The translations under genes and the position numbers were made by a program. 64,000 bases of DNA from Diphasiastrum complanatum (lineage: Eukaryota > Streptophyta > Lycopodiopsida > Lycopodiales > Lycopodiaceae), in the NCBI GenBank assembly GCA_029204225.1, contig CM055109.1:39252844-39316843 (forward strand). The letters run 5' to 3'. Shown one piece after another: positions 45,408 through 58,300 of this stretch (the stretch's first letter is position 1; each line of letters starts with the position of its first letter). Below the pieces are notes generated by a model, which ran no database searches, was not told the origin of the DNA, and saw only the letters and a program-made list of their open reading frames with translations.

Positions 45408-46764
45408 ATGAATTGGAATTCTTTTATGAAGTTGGAATTTGTAAATAATTTCCAAGAACTTCATATACTTGTAATTTCTTTTTGAGACACTTTGATCAAG
45501 AAGTAGAGGGACTTCATGGAGGAAAAACCGGTGGTATGGGACACATGCGATTCCAAAATGAAGATCTAAAACCAATTGGATCAGTTGACCGTAGTAAGGC
45601 CGTGAATCTAATTTTTGCCAAATACTATGGCTCATAGAACGGGTGTTTTGTCAGAAATTTGAGATATTGGTCATAACCCCTTATGGATATCTCAAATTTA
45701 CAAAACCGGAAACCTACGAGCTATTTTTGTATAAAATATATATTTGTGAATTTCTTAAACATCTATTAATCTGATTTCTTATGAGTACTTACTTGGAAGG
45801 TAATTTTTATTACCCGTTGACCTTGGACGATGTCACATGAATGGTTAATGCAATTGTTTTCTAAATGTTTTCCTTGTATGAATTTTCAAAAAGTCCTTTT
45901 CTGATTTACGGGTTAATTCTCAGTGTTGGTAATAAAGAAAATCTTTTGATAAGTCATTCACAATTTAAAATTGACATCTAGTTTTTGTGACCTAAATGTG
46001 TTGGGACATTATCAGTATTTGGTTATGATGATGCAACACCTTTATTGACTTTCAAGATTTTCTCGGATCTCTTCTTTAAGACTTCTCCTAGAGCAAATCT
46101 AGATTGATATGCGCCCGTGTGGTTTCCTATTAAAAGAGAGAGAAGTAGGAAAAAAAAAAAGAGTTATTAAGGAGAAACATCTATCATAGGCAATATATAT
46201 AGAGTAGAGTCCTGTGCATGAACCCATGTAGGTCAACTATAAATAGGCCACAGCTCTTCATGCATTCCTCCTGCCTATATCCATCACACGTACATGAACT
46301 ACTCCATATGTCTCAATTAGAGTGTCTGGGATACTCTCAAGGTAATTAGTCACAAACACGCCTCGACATAGAATTAAATTTCAGCGTGACCAATAATCTT
46401 GAACACTGGAGGGCCGGTCTACCATATTAGGACTATTCCATGTCCTTAGTTGAATATGGCCATAACACATATAGTAGAAGGTGTTGTTGATATTGCATTG
46501 AATGCTTGTCACAAGAGCATTTGCTCAATATGGATCACAAACAACACATGATTCCAGCATAAATGCGGCATAAATTCTAATGCTCAATCTTCTGCTGCTT
46601 AGTAAATACGAACTGAATGTATATATACACAACATACTTGTGATTAAAAGAATTCCTTTAAAATTACAAGACTAGTTTAGTTTAACCAAATATTGGTCGT
46701 GAATGTACTTACCAAATATTTGATGTACTATGACATCTATACAATCATGTATGTGTATAATGGT
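45408..46764. other. Unassigned intergenic sequence
   Basis: AT-rich, with a TATA-like ACTATAAATAGGCC near 46240 followed by a phrase GAGTGTCTGGGATACT that recalls the LTR of the gag-only element. No coding sequence is recognised. Confidence 0.35.
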
Positions 46765-46889
46765 CAGATCAGTAGATCGTCAAAGTAGCCAGATCAGTCG
46801 ATCGTCGAAGCAGTCGGATCAGTCGATCGTCGAAGTAGTCGGATCAGTCGATCGTCAAAGTAGTTGGACCAGTCGATCGTCAAAGTAGT
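46765..46889. repeat. 25-bp tandem array of GATC-rich unit
   Basis: Five units of CAGTCGATCGTCGAAGTAGT preceded by GGAT (25-bp period). The unit is unrelated in sequence to the GGTTGAGATTTGAG minisatellite but has the same length. The CGATCG within it is palindromic. Confidence 0.88.
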
Positions 46890-47103
46890 CAGAGATGGCC
46901 AAGTTTTCAAGCTGCTTCAAACAATTTGAAATGTCATTCGAATGTAGATACAAATGGAAATTAATACCCTTTACTGCGGAGATGAAGATTAGCCGGAAGG
47001 TCCAGGTATTCGTCCTTTTCGGTTGATTCGATTCTGTGTAAAATGTTGCAGATGTCGAGTTGTTTTATAGAAATCCGTGTATTATACCAGACATTACTCT
47101 ACA

Positions 47104-47634
47104 CACAGAACAAAGATAGCTTACTCTTTCTCTCTCATAAAAAGTATAATAACATGCAATCCCAATAACAATCAGATCTAGCAATTAGCAAAATCCAAAT
47201 AAAGCATGAGAGAAGGAGGAAAAGTGATAGAGAGCAAGGACATTCATTAATCCATTTCTGAAGAAAACCAATCTGCTTTAGTGAAATGAGAAAATGAACA
47301 TGTGTAGGAACTTGAGTTGGTCCTTTTTTATAATAGAGAGGAGGACTCTGGCCTCTGAATCATATTGGTCTATTTCTGCCTTTCTAATTAGTCAAATTTT
47401 AAAAAGAGTGAGAACCATCCAAATTGGAGGGAAACCCAACTTTATTCACTAACTTGACATTTAGGCCCTACGATATTAAAAGTTCCGCAAAAAGGCCTAA
47501 AGTCCTTTTGTTGACTTGTAACTAATCAAATCTCTATGTGATCATCGGGTTGGACTTACACACGCAGAGTGCCAAATCCCTCTAGCTTATTAACTAAGGT
47601 AAGGGTTGCCTTGGGATCCGCAAATCCTCCAACA
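47104..47634 (-). repeat. 3' LTR of the RT-less Ty3 element, truncated
   Basis: Matches 51622-52163 (shared AACAAAGATAGCTTACTC start and CCAACA end). The U5 end present in the other LTR (51428-51620) is replaced here by unrelated sequence with the GATC-rich array nearby. Confidence 0.85.
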
Positions 47635-48062
47635 TTATCACTCACCAAAATTGGTGGCGGTCCCACGACACCTGCGAGATGCAGTTATTGGAGATTTTTA
47701 TTGGCTTTGCGCCGAATCTTTATTGAATGGTACTGCACCTTCCCCATAAAGTCGAGACGAGCAGTATTAAAATCCAAATTATGGGACAAAAAACAATGAT
47801 GGACTCCTACAATCCACTTTGAGGTCTTCCAAGATGTGAAGTGAGATTCCTAGGAGCCTCCCATCATTGCTGCATGAAAATATAAACGAGCAACCGACAA
47901 CTGATCTTTAATATTCTCTAAGGCCATAGGATTATTTGGATCGAATGCTAGAGGAGGGAGGCAATCGTTCCATCTGGTTGCCACTGATGCCAACAGAGTT
48001 AAATCTTTTTCAAACAGTGTCGATTGTCACATTGTCAGACCTGGAGAGTGGACATACTCTCA

Positions 48063-48739
48063 TTAATATGCTCGTAAGGCCCAGTGAAAGTCTACTGATA
48101 TTGTCCAATTGTAGGAATGATGGATTATTGGCCAATTGGGCGTATGGATTGTGATCTTTTCCATAGCCAATCCCAAATCTTTCCATTTATTTCTTCTCGG
48201 CATTGGCACATAATAGAGATCTACCCGCAGTTGGCGAGGGCTGGCCACATAACTCCTGATTGATTCCACAGTTTTATTGTGGTTTTATTGTTGATTCATT
48301 AGGAACATTACGCACTCCAAATCTGGTCGGATCCATATGATTGAGAATCTGCTCATCTGTAAGTTTTGCATTGTCATCATAAGTCAAGGCATGACTCACA
48401 TGTATGAGATCATCTTCAATCGGATCTGGTATAGGTTTCGTTGATATCCAGGCTACATTCAGCACATTCAATGGACATGTGATTGGTGTATCCAAAGTTT
48501 GATCTAATAATGAAATCTCACTCGAATCTGATTGATTATCTTGTTGACACATATATCATATTGTACAATCAGTCGTTGCAAGAGCTTCATTCCAGTTGAC
48601 AGTATCTGTTTGAGAATTGTAATGAACTCCCAAATTTTTCTCTGGATGGTCACAAGTATGATTCATTGTTGATGAATCATCATCCTCTTTTTGAACCACT
48701 GTTTGGTTTGATAGTCCAAGTTGCAGGATCAACTTTGAC
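48063..48739 (-). pseudogene. C-terminal part of extra ORF in the RT-less Ty3 element
   Basis: Downstream of the protease in minus sense. It has acidic, low-complexity stretches (48552-48274, e.g. SDSSEISLLDQTLDTPI) and, in a shifted frame (48269-48063), YVASPRQLRVDLYYVPMPRR then W and NWPII. This last motif matches RVDLFYMP...NWPII in the protein at 35057-38137. Frameshifts and stops are present. Family unknown. Confidence 0.55.
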
Positions 48740-50378
48740 TGCACGTTCACGATCTCAAAAGTGATTTTTCCAGTACCCTAGTTATGAATTACTTGCGCAA
48801 CTCATAACCATAGATGTTCCAATAGAACTCGGTAGACATTTGGCGCTTCTGGTAAGTCCATTACTACAAAAGTAATGACAAACTGTACTCCCACAATTCT
48901 GACAGGTATATCTTCAACCATTTCTCACGGACGAACTGTCGTTCGATCAGGGGTAATGGCAAAAGTTGTAGGCTTGATCTTTGTAAGGCCCCATTTTGCA
49001 CATAGCTTTGTAGAAATCAGGTTAACTCCTGAACCGCGATCTATCACAACTGTTTTCTTAGGAAATTGTCTATGATGTATTTGCAGAGTGATGTCTTTTT
49101 GTTCACTTTTTCAAGCTGCTCTGACATGGAGTACTTCATTAGATTCTTCAAATCCAGCACAAAAAAGTGGCTCTTGATGGAGTTCTAGGTCTACTTGAGT
49201 TAATTTTTGCGATCTTGCTAGACAAATTATTCATGAGCAGTTCTATCTGTGACGCTTCCGGTTCAGTCATCTTGAAGGGTTCTTCATGATGATGCAACTG
49301 ATCATTCATATCTATACGTGAATTTCTTGGTGGCTGCAATGGTGAAGAACGTACTTCGGCTGTTGCTTTAGCAGCTTTCAGGTCCTCTTCTTCTTGCAGA
49401 TGTCTAATCCACTGCGTCATATCCTAATATCGTCGTTTTTCTGCATGAAGATTGGGATAGACTCCAGATGTTGTTGGTATATCGTTCAATGGTATAGAAT
49501 CAGTAGGTACTGGATCTGCTACTGGTTCTTTCTGCTTCTGTGCTCTGGTGACCACCATCAAGGGTACACTTGATTTCATTCTGAGCTTTTGGTCTTTGCT
49601 TGATTGTTATCAAATTTACAGGCACTGTAGCTGGTGATGGCTTTGGTCTTGCTGGACAGTCTTTATAACAATGCCCATAACCACAGTCACGACAGAATGG
49701 TACAATTTTTTTTTTATTTGGACATTCTGCAACTCTGTGATTTTCTCCACATGCAAATCATCCAAGCGGTGCTCTGGTCCAGTTTCTAGATGCTTGTTGT
49801 TGTGCGACAGCATAAATATCATATTGTTCTGAAGATCCACCTTCTTGCTCATTACCATAGTTCCATTGCTCGTCACTTATGTACAGTTTTGGTTCCATCA
49901 AATTGGCAGGAGGAGCGGAGTGCTTTGATGGGGCAGGTAAGGCTAAACATTCCGGGTATCCAAGAGCAGATTGTCGAGGTCTAGCTGCTGGATTTTCTCC
50001 ATACTGTGGTTCTCAATATCCCATTTGGGCATACCGTTGCTGAATTATCCGAGGATTGAAGTTGCAAAAAGCAGTCTCATGATCAGGCAAATTACACAAA
50101 TGGCGTACATTGATTTCCATTCATTTTTTCAATTGAAAACTCTCATTTATTGTGTGATTTTCTGTACAAATAGGACACCAGACAAATAGGAAACAACTTA
50201 AGTTTATCTTGAGGAAAAATTTTGCCATAGACTTCACAAGATTCAGCATAGATCTGAAGAATCTAACTGGATCTGTTAATCCATTATATTTGGGTAGATC
50301 CAAACAAGGTGTTCTTCTAACAATAATTGGATTGACTTCCTGAGAAGCACCTCCTAGAACAGCTCCAGGAGCAGCCAT
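48740..50378 (-). pseudogene. Ty3 gag and aspartic protease, broken
   Basis: From ATG 50378: LDLPKYNGLTDPVRFFRSML, the Gag capsid start, with the frame soon lost. Two zinc-knuckle-like motifs follow near 49750-49690 (CGENHRVAEC and CRDCGYGHCYKDC). After a Pro/Gln-rich linker the retropepsin domain (about 49070-48790) reads VVIDRGSGVNLIS, keeping the catalytic Asp although the usual following residue is Arg here, then IPVRIVGVQF and FVVMDLPEAPNVYRVLL. Protease is followed not by RT but by the extra ORF. Several stops make it inactive. Confidence 0.78.
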
Positions 50379-51406
50379 CTTAACATATTCAAATCAAGCA
50401 AACAATGAGATTGGATCTGAATTTTTCAATCAAAAACTATCTCAGATCAGATCTGCTAGATCTATTCCACTTTTCAAGAATCTGATTCTATATCGTGAAA
50501 AAAATTTCAAAATTCAATCAATCGATACTTCTCAAAAATGATAAATTTCTTAGAATCCAAATCAAAATATATAAGATTTGATCCAAATTTTGATAGAGAC
50601 TTGATTTGGAAAATCAGAATCTAAAAATAGTATTTGCGAAGGTTCTCTAGACGAAGGTTGGCTCGGCAAAGGTTCAACAGTGCTATTTTGAAAAAAACTC
50701 TCTGATCAATTTTTCTAACAATTTTTAGGAAAATGACCTTCGCCGAACTCTCAGATGCAAGATCTGACACAGATAAAAAATAGGGTAAACTCGACGAAGG
50801 TTTTTGACACAAGAAAATATAGTTTCTATAGTTTGACGAGGGTAATGATCAAGATTTTCTATGATCTGGACAAAAAGAATCTTTGCCAAACTCAAAAATA
50901 GTATTTTACTATAAAAGAAATGTTCTAGAAACTCGGCGAAGGTTCTGGCAAAGGATCAAGAGCAATATGGGTATTTTTGCAAAAAAATGATTTTTTTGAC
51001 CAAAAATATGACAATATGACAACTAATCCTTTGGAGACCTTCTATTTTTGGTATTATTCTTCGCCGACCTGGCAGTAGATAGATCTAAATCACACCTATG
51101 CACAATGAATCGGGCAAAAATTCTTTTTCTGTATTTTTAGGGTTTTGATGATTTTTTTGATTTTTTTTTTATGGTTTTTCTGATGTTTTTGAAAATCTGT
51201 TGGGAATCTGGATAGATTGGTGATCTGGATAGATTTCTCTGTTCTACAATCAGAATAGGTTTCAAACAAGCAAATCCACTCAAATCAAGAAAAATAACTC
51301 CCAAACTAATCCTAATGCAGATCTAACACTATTCATGCAATGACAAGATGCCTAATGCAAGCTAACCATCCAAAAACATGCTACAAACAGAAAAATTGGC
51401 GTAGCT
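50379..51406 (-). other. Leader of the RT-less Ty3 element
   Basis: Non-coding stretch between primer site and gag, about 1 kb, with recurring phrases resembling ACTCGGCGAAGGTT (50640, 50740, 50930). No gene is seen. Confidence 0.45.
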
Positions 51407-51423
51407 CCCCAGCAACGGCGCCA
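51407..51423 (-). promoter_or_regulatory. Ty3-type primer binding site
   Basis: The minus strand reads TGGCGCCGTTGCTGGGG, four bases after the LTR end CTACA. Confidence 0.88.
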
Positions 51424-51427
51424 AAAT

Positions 51428-52163
51428 TGTAGTGGATTTCTTTCCTTGCCTAACTTGAATCCAAGATCTAGTCAATCTAGCATCAAAGAAACGGAGTTAG
51501 TTGTCACACATAGATTCGTTCCCATGAGAGCGATAGTATAGTTCAGATTTCAACATGAATAGAGGATTCACATCTAATTCTAACATCCATTAACCCTACG
51601 ATCCATTAACACTACGCATCCACAACAAAGATAGCTTACTCTTTCTCTCTCTCCCTTTCTCTCTCATAAAAAGTATAATAACATGCAATCCCAATAACAA
51701 TCAAATCCAACAATTAGCAAAATCCAAAGAAAGCATGAGAGCTGGAAGAAAAGTGATAGAGAGAAAGGACATTCATCAATAAATCTATGAAGAAAACCAA
51801 TCTACTTTATTGAAATTAGAAAATGAATATGTGTAGGAACTCGAGTTGGTCCCTTTTTATAATAGAGAGGAGGACCCTGGCCTCTGAATCCTATTGGTCC
51901 ATTTCTGCCTCCCTAATTATTCAAATTTAAAAAAGAGTGAGAACTATCCAAATTGGAGGGAAACCCAACTTTATTCACTAACTTGACATCTAGGCCCTGT
52001 GACATTAAAAGTCTCGCAAAAAGGCCTAAAGTCCTTTTATTGACTTGTAACTAATCAAATCTCTATGTGATCATCGGGTTGGACTTACACACGTAGGGTG
52101 CCAAATCCCTCTCACTTATTAACTAAGGTTAGGGTTGCCTTGGAATCCGCAAACCTTCCAACA
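51428..52163 (-). repeat. 5' LTR of the RT-less Ty3 element
   Basis: TGTAGTGGATTTC to CTTCCAACA in plus coordinates, 736 bp. The minus strand has a TATA box near 51862. Confidence 0.88.
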
Positions 52164-52730
52164 GAGTCTGTTATCAGTAAGTAGAATCATTGATTTAGGT
52201 CATAGGATAGAGTTTGAGTCTGATCAATGCCGAACTATCGATAGGACAAATAAGATCCTTGCACTTGGCAAGAGGCATGGATACTTATATAGACTGACAC
52301 ATTGTTATTATGGCACTAGTCAAGCCTTGGAAACCTCTGTTCTTGTCAAGCATTACTATGACATGACAAATTAGGACACTTGAATCATACATCTATGTCA
52401 AACATGTCTAAACAATCCCTAGCACTTGATCTCGACTATCCAACCGACAAAGTCGAGCTCCCTGTCTGTCATAGCTGTACTGGAAAGCGAACTAGGATTC
52501 CTTTTAGATCGTGTCATAGGCATGCAACAAAAGATGTTCTAGATGTTGTTCATTCAAATATGCATGGTCCAATGCAAACTCCGTCGTTGCTTGATGCAAA
52601 GTATTTCAAAACCTTCATTGACAAATATTCTAGAAGAACAGCTGTTTATTTTATTAAGCAAAAATCAGAGGCTTTCAAAATATTTCGACAATTCAAAGAG
52701 CGTGTAGAAATGGATCATAGAATACATTAT
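52164..52730 (+). pseudogene. Copia pre-integrase/integrase fragment
   Basis: LLSVSRIIDLGHRIEFESDQ, GRRHGYLYRL-like KRHGYLYRLTHCY, CHSCTGKRTRIPF zinc-finger half, DVVHSNMHGPMQTPS with the first catalytic region, and TFIDKYSRRTAVYF. Related to the copia at 11.6-15 kb (same HGYLYKLSHC-type sequence). It starts exactly at the Ty3 LTR edge and ends at an opposite-strand RT near 52730. Confidence 0.82.
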
Positions 52731-54684
52731 AGATCCTATGACGGACTGATAAGGGTATCTGCACATTTCTTGCTGTTCTATATGAGTTGTGGGACACATG
52801 TCTTTAGATAGTTTGGATTCTAGATTCATGGGTTTGTCTATCGGCTTATAGTCATCCATGCCATATCTGCGAAGTACATTGATTAGATAAGACTTTTGGC
52901 TTGATCGTTCTGCTTGCACGATCTTACAATCATCTCAAATTTTGATGAAAGCATAGATTTTGTTTCATGTAGTAATTGATTTGAATTGCTGATAATTAAA
53001 TAATCTTCAACATACAATGCTATTTTAAAATAACTTGACCCTTTATGTTTGAGATATACATTTGAGTCTGCAGAGCAAGAAGCAAAATTATGCTGCAACA
53101 ACAAGTGACTAATTCTTTCATACCAGGCCCTAGCAGCTTGCTTGAGGCCATACAGTGCCTTATGCAATTTACATACCAAATGCTCAGGGCCTTGAAGGAT
53201 ATAACCTTTTGGTTAATAAATGAATATTTTTTCTTGTACATATCCGTGAATGAATGTTGTTTGGACATCCATCTGGTGAATGTCCAAATCCTCTGCAGTA
53301 GCTATAGCCAACAAGGTGCGAATAGATTGATGCTTTACCACTGGCCTGAAGGTGTTAGTGTAATCAAATTCTTTAACCACGAATCAAGCTTTCCATTTGG
53401 ATATTGATCCATCTGGCTTAAGCTTTAACTTGGAGATCCATTTAGAGTCAATCAGTTTTATACCTGCAGGAGGATTAAGAAGACTCCAAGTCTTGTTCTT
53501 CATTAAAGAATCGTACTCAGCATCCATGGCAGCTTTCATTTGTCTGCATATGACATTGACAGAGCTTTTGCTACTGTGGCAGGTTCATCATGACTGATGA
53601 TGAACGCTTGAGGGACAAAATGACTAGGTTGTTGTCATTGTCATGTAGATCTTCGCACTACAGGTTCTTAAGAGATGTTTCTCCTAGGTGAATGACTGGG
53701 ATAACTTCAGCTTGTGGTTGAGAACAGTCGTAGGTCTGGGCATATTGATGGTAATGGAGTTGTTGGAACAAACTCCTACATTTTTTGTTTCTGCTTGAAA
53801 TCATGAAACTTGTCTTCAAGGAAGACAACATTGCGGCTGACTTGTTTCAATATCATAAATGCAAAATGATTTATGCGATGTTGAATAGCCAATAAAAGAT
53901 ATACTTACAACTGATTGGGTCCAGTTTCTTTTTCAGATTAAACGGTATTTGTGCATAGCAAAGACATCCAAACACACGTAGATGTTTCAAACTTGGTTTG
54001 TAATCGTAGTAGGCTTCAAACAGTGTTTAGGAGTCAATTGTCTTCATATTGAAATGATTTTGCAGATAACAAACGGTAGAAATTGCTTCAGCCCAAACTT
54101 TCTTGGATAATTGAGCGTTAAACATCACGGATTGTGCAACCTCCAACAATGTTTGATTCTTTCATTTAGCTACGCCATTCTGTCATGGTGTGTAGCTGGT
54201 TGTGAACTGAATGGTGCACGTCGCATGATGATAAATAGTCTGCCATTTCGTCAAACATGTACTCTCTCCCTGAATTAGACCATAGGGTCTTGATCCTCCA
54301 ACCAATTTGGGTCTCAACAAACTACTTGAATTCTCTAGGACAATTGAATGCTTTAGACTTGTTCTTTATGAACATGATCCTGGTGAATTGAGAGAGGTCA
54401 TCTATAAAAGTGATGAAATATAGAGCATGGTGACCCAAAGAAGGCACACACATAGGACCACATAAAGTCACTATGAATTAGTGGCAGAAAGGACTTCACT
54501 CTTTTGGCTCATCCTCTTGGAAATTATGTTCTAGGTTGTTTCTCTAGTAAGCACATTCACAAATAATTTGATTTGTTGTGGATACAACATTAATATTCAT
54601 GTCCTTGACTATACTATTATGATGCATGTACAAGATTGACCTTATGTTTAGATGACCTAATCTTTGATGCCAAACATGAGCATC
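52731..54684 (-). pseudogene. Decayed copia integrase-RT, interrupted by the intact copia
   Basis: Minus strand from 54684: RLGHLNIRSILYMHH (zinc finger), LCGPMCVPSLGHHALYFITF, FIDDLSQF, then an eroded integrase. RT follows (53400-52740) with LHKALYGLKQAARAWYERI, SADSNVYLKHKGS and YVEDYLII, where the catalytic YVDD has become YVED. Many stops. The sequence resumes at 61126 on the far side of the inserted element. Confidence 0.82.
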
Positions 54685-54689
54685 AATGT

Positions 54690-55344
54690 TGTGAAAAATA
54701 CAGATCCTAAGTGGATCTAAACTCCAAGATCATTGGCTTGAATGCTTGCACTCCAAACTACATAAGCTAGGAATTGGCAACACATTCTATGCTACCTAGA
54801 ATGCAAAGAACTTGATCAAAAAGCATTTATCACAAATGGAAACTTCCATAAACATCAAGTGCGGCCCAAAATAGCATTATACAGTCCATAATACATCAGC
54901 CTACCACTTTTGGAAAGCACCTAAGATCATACACAATAGCTTGAAGACAATACACACAACAATGCTCTCAATGGAGGAAGAAACAATGACAATGATCTAT
55001 TGATCTCAATGAAGCATACAAAAGGTTTCTCCAACCTGTTCTCCACGACTTCCCTACTATTTATGGATGAGGAAGATGACTCTCTCTCCTCTCTCTAGAA
55101 GGTACTTGACCCTAGATATTCCCTATATAGGAAAAATAGCTAAAAATGGCTTATATGACCAAAATACATCAAAATGGTCTCATTTTGAAGGGTGTGAAGT
55201 TTGACACTTCATCATACTGAAAAAATACAGTAAATAAAAACATTGTGGCCTGGTTCACACGTGTGAAACTCCAGAACCAAAACTATTTACAATTTTAGCC
55301 AATTTAGGCCTCAAACTAGCTAGGAAATGTTGACAATTTTCACA
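54690..55344 (-). repeat. 3' LTR of the intact copia
   Basis: Plus coordinates begin TGTGAAAAATACAG and end ATTTTCACA. On the minus strand CTATATAGG at 55123-55130 is the likely TATA box. Confidence 0.95.
55254..55267. promoter_or_regulatory. 14-bp G-box palindrome in 3' LTR
   Basis: TTCACACGTGTGAA lies about 125 bp upstream of the TATA box in transcription sense, where an enhancer is expected. The identical site at 61030-61043 is in the 5' LTR. Confidence 0.55.
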
Positions 55345-58300
55345 CTCCCTCTTCAACATTGGATGCTAGTTTCAACATAGTCTTTGAGAACATTCCAAGA
55401 TTAGATCTATGCATTAAATATAGGTCCTTTCCCAATGGTTTGGTGAAGATATCAGCCACACACTCCTTTGAAGAGACATGTTGAAGCTCCACCTCTTTGG
55501 CAATGACTTGATCTCTCACAAAATGGTGAGCAATCTCAATGTGCTTGCTCCTTGCATGAAAAACAGGATTGCTTGCCAAGCTTTGGGCTGAAAGGTTATC
55601 ACAAAGTATGATTGGAGTCTTCTCTGGTTCCAGCAAGTGAAGATCCAATAACATCCTCTTGATCCAAAGAATCTCCTTGGTGCATGTTGTTAATGCCTTG
55701 TACTCGGCTTCGGTGGAAGATAGAGAGATAGTTGGTTGCTTCTTTGATAGCCATGAGACCACTCCATCTCCAAGATAGATTGCAAAGGCACTTGTTGACT
55801 TTCTATCCATTTGATCACCTGCAAAATCTGAATCTGAAAATCCACAAAGGTTAGGTGTAGTACCTCCATACAAGATGCCAAAATCTCTAGATCCCGAGAT
55901 GTATCTAAGTACTCTCTTTCCTAGCTTCCAATGAGCCTCACTAGGATCTTGCATAAATTGACTTAGTTTACCAACCACAAAGCTTAGATCAGGTCTTGTG
56001 ATGGTTAACCATATAAGAGATCCTATTAGCTTTCTATAGAGAGTAATGTCCTTGAAGGATCTTTCATTACTTCTTGTAGTTAGCTTTACATTTGATTCCA
56101 TAGGAGTAGAAACAACTTTACAATCTTCCATATGAAACCTTTTTAGAATAGAGTTAACATACTTTTCTTGACATATGAATGTAGATTTAGAAGTTCTAAT
56201 AATCTCTATTCCTAAGATATAATGAAGTTTACCAAGATCTTGAATTTCAAACTCTCTTTTGAGTGCCATCTTGATTTCATCTATATCTAGATTGTTACCA
56301 CCACTTAAGATAATGTCATCAACATAGATCAAAAGTAAAGTGATATCATTTTCATTCAATCTAAAGTAGAGAGAATGATCATACTCACTCATAACAAAGT
56401 TTTGAGAAAGTAAGAAGGAATTGAGCTTAGCATACCAACTCCTTGGTGCTTGCTTTAGCCCATACAAACTCTTTTGGAGATAGCACACATGATTAGGCTC
56501 ATCATGTGAAACATAGCCCTCGGGTTGCTCCATGTAAATATCTTCTTCAAGATCACCATTCAAGAAGGCATTAGTAACATCCATTTGCCACATATCCCAA
56601 TCATAAAGAGTTGCAAGAGAGATTAGGATTCGAATAGTTACCATCTTTGCCACGGGTGCAAAGGTCTCATCATAGTCAATACCATATTCTTGAGCATACC
56701 CCTTTGCCACCAACCTTGCCTTGTACTTGTTGATTGATCCATCTTGATTTGTCTTGATCTTGAAGATCCACTTACAACCAATTGCCTTCTTGTCCTTTGG
56801 AAGCTTTACCAACCTCCATGTGTTGCTTTTGATGAGTGCTTGATGCTCATGATCCATGGCTTGGATCCATTCCTTCTTTTGAATTGCTTCACCTACACAA
56901 GTTGGTTCATCAAAAGAGGTAAGAAAAGCAAAGTTAGAGTTGTCCACCACTTGCTTTCCTTTTTCATCATAGGTTAGCCTTGATGGCTTAGCCCTTTGCC
57001 TTTGAGTCTTCCTTGAAGTTTGCTTTGGAGTGGCATCTCCATCTTCATCCAAGACATCTTGCACATCATGATGATTAGTAGGCACATCAACATCAACATC
57101 AACAACATTGGAAACATTCTCTTCATGAAAGATGACATCCCTACTTATGACAACTTTCTTTGTAGAAGGAATGTACACTTTGTAAGCCTTGCTTACTTCA
57201 CTATAGCCAACAAACACACCCTTCTTTGATGAAGGATCTTCTTTAGTTCTATCATCAAGTGTGATATTGACAAAACATGTACATCCAAAGATCCTACAAT
57301 GCTTGACACTCGGCCTTCTACCATAAAGAACCTCATGAGGAGTTTTACCATCCAAGGAAGCACTTGTCCATCTATTACATAGATAGTTAGCACATGCTAA
57401 AGCTTCCCCCCAAAAAGACTTAGCAAGATTAGCATGTAGTCTCATTGCCTTGGCACATTCACAAAGGGTTCTATTCTTCCTCTCGGCCACTCCATTCTGT
57501 TGTGGAGTCCTAGGACTAGACATCTCCCTCTTAATCCCATGTGCTATACAAAAGTCTTTGAACCTATTTGAGGTGTATTCCCCTCCATTATCAGATCTTA
57601 AGCATTTGATCTTTGTATTGAATTGGTTTTCCATTTCATTCTTGAACTTGACAAATGCAGCAAACACTTCATCCTTACTTTTAAGAAGATAGATCCAAGT
57701 ATACCTACTAAAGTCATCAATGAAAGTTGCATACATCTTTGCCCCACCATTGCTAGTTGTACTAGAAGAATGAATATCAGAATGCACAAGTTGAAAAGCT
57801 TCTTTAGATCTAGAAGTAGATCTAGAATAAGCAAGTCTATGAGATTTGGACAAGGCACAATGTTCACAAACACTATTGTTTGCAACGAGACTTTTAGGGA
57901 GACCAAGAACAAGCTCTTTCTTTGCCATTACCTCCAAAGATTTGAAGTTGGGATGGCCCAACCTCTTGTGCCAAACTTCTTGGTTTGTCAATTGCTCCCT
58001 AGCCATACATCCTTCATGATTAGAGATCACACATGCATCAAGCTTGAAAAGTTTACCATGCCTCCTACCTTGAGCAATCAAGGATCCACATTTACTTATC
58101 AAACATGCATCTCCAATGAACTCCACATCAAGTCCTTTGTCAATCATTTGACTTACACTAAGCAAATTCTTAGTGATTGAAGGAATGTACAAAACATTTT
58201 CAAGATTTGCTTTCCTATTTGTTGAAAGGGAAATAGGAATAGTGCCTATGCCTTTGATGTCACATTGACCATCATTTGCAGTGTAGATGATGTTACCTTC

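Larger units (their letters stand above)
47104..52163 (-). mobile_element. Ty3 retrotransposon with gag and protease but no RT or integrase
   Basis: Two direct LTR-like repeats bracket it: 51428-52163 (complete, 5' in minus sense) and 47104-47634 (truncated, joins foreign sequence at its left). The primer site at 51407-51423 and TATA on the minus strand (TATTATAAAAAG in both LTRs) fix the orientation. In between are leader, gag, zinc knuckles, aspartic protease and an extra C-terminal ORF. There is no room for pol. The right LTR abuts copia coding sequence at 52164. Confidence 0.8.

Noticed and set aside
45390-45635. 81-codon minus-strand frame next to the Ty3 LTR
   Set aside because: No family resemblance or splice context, and it overlaps the LTR end.
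57623-58180. 185-codon plus-strand frame
   Set aside because: Antisense shadow of the intact copia integrase.
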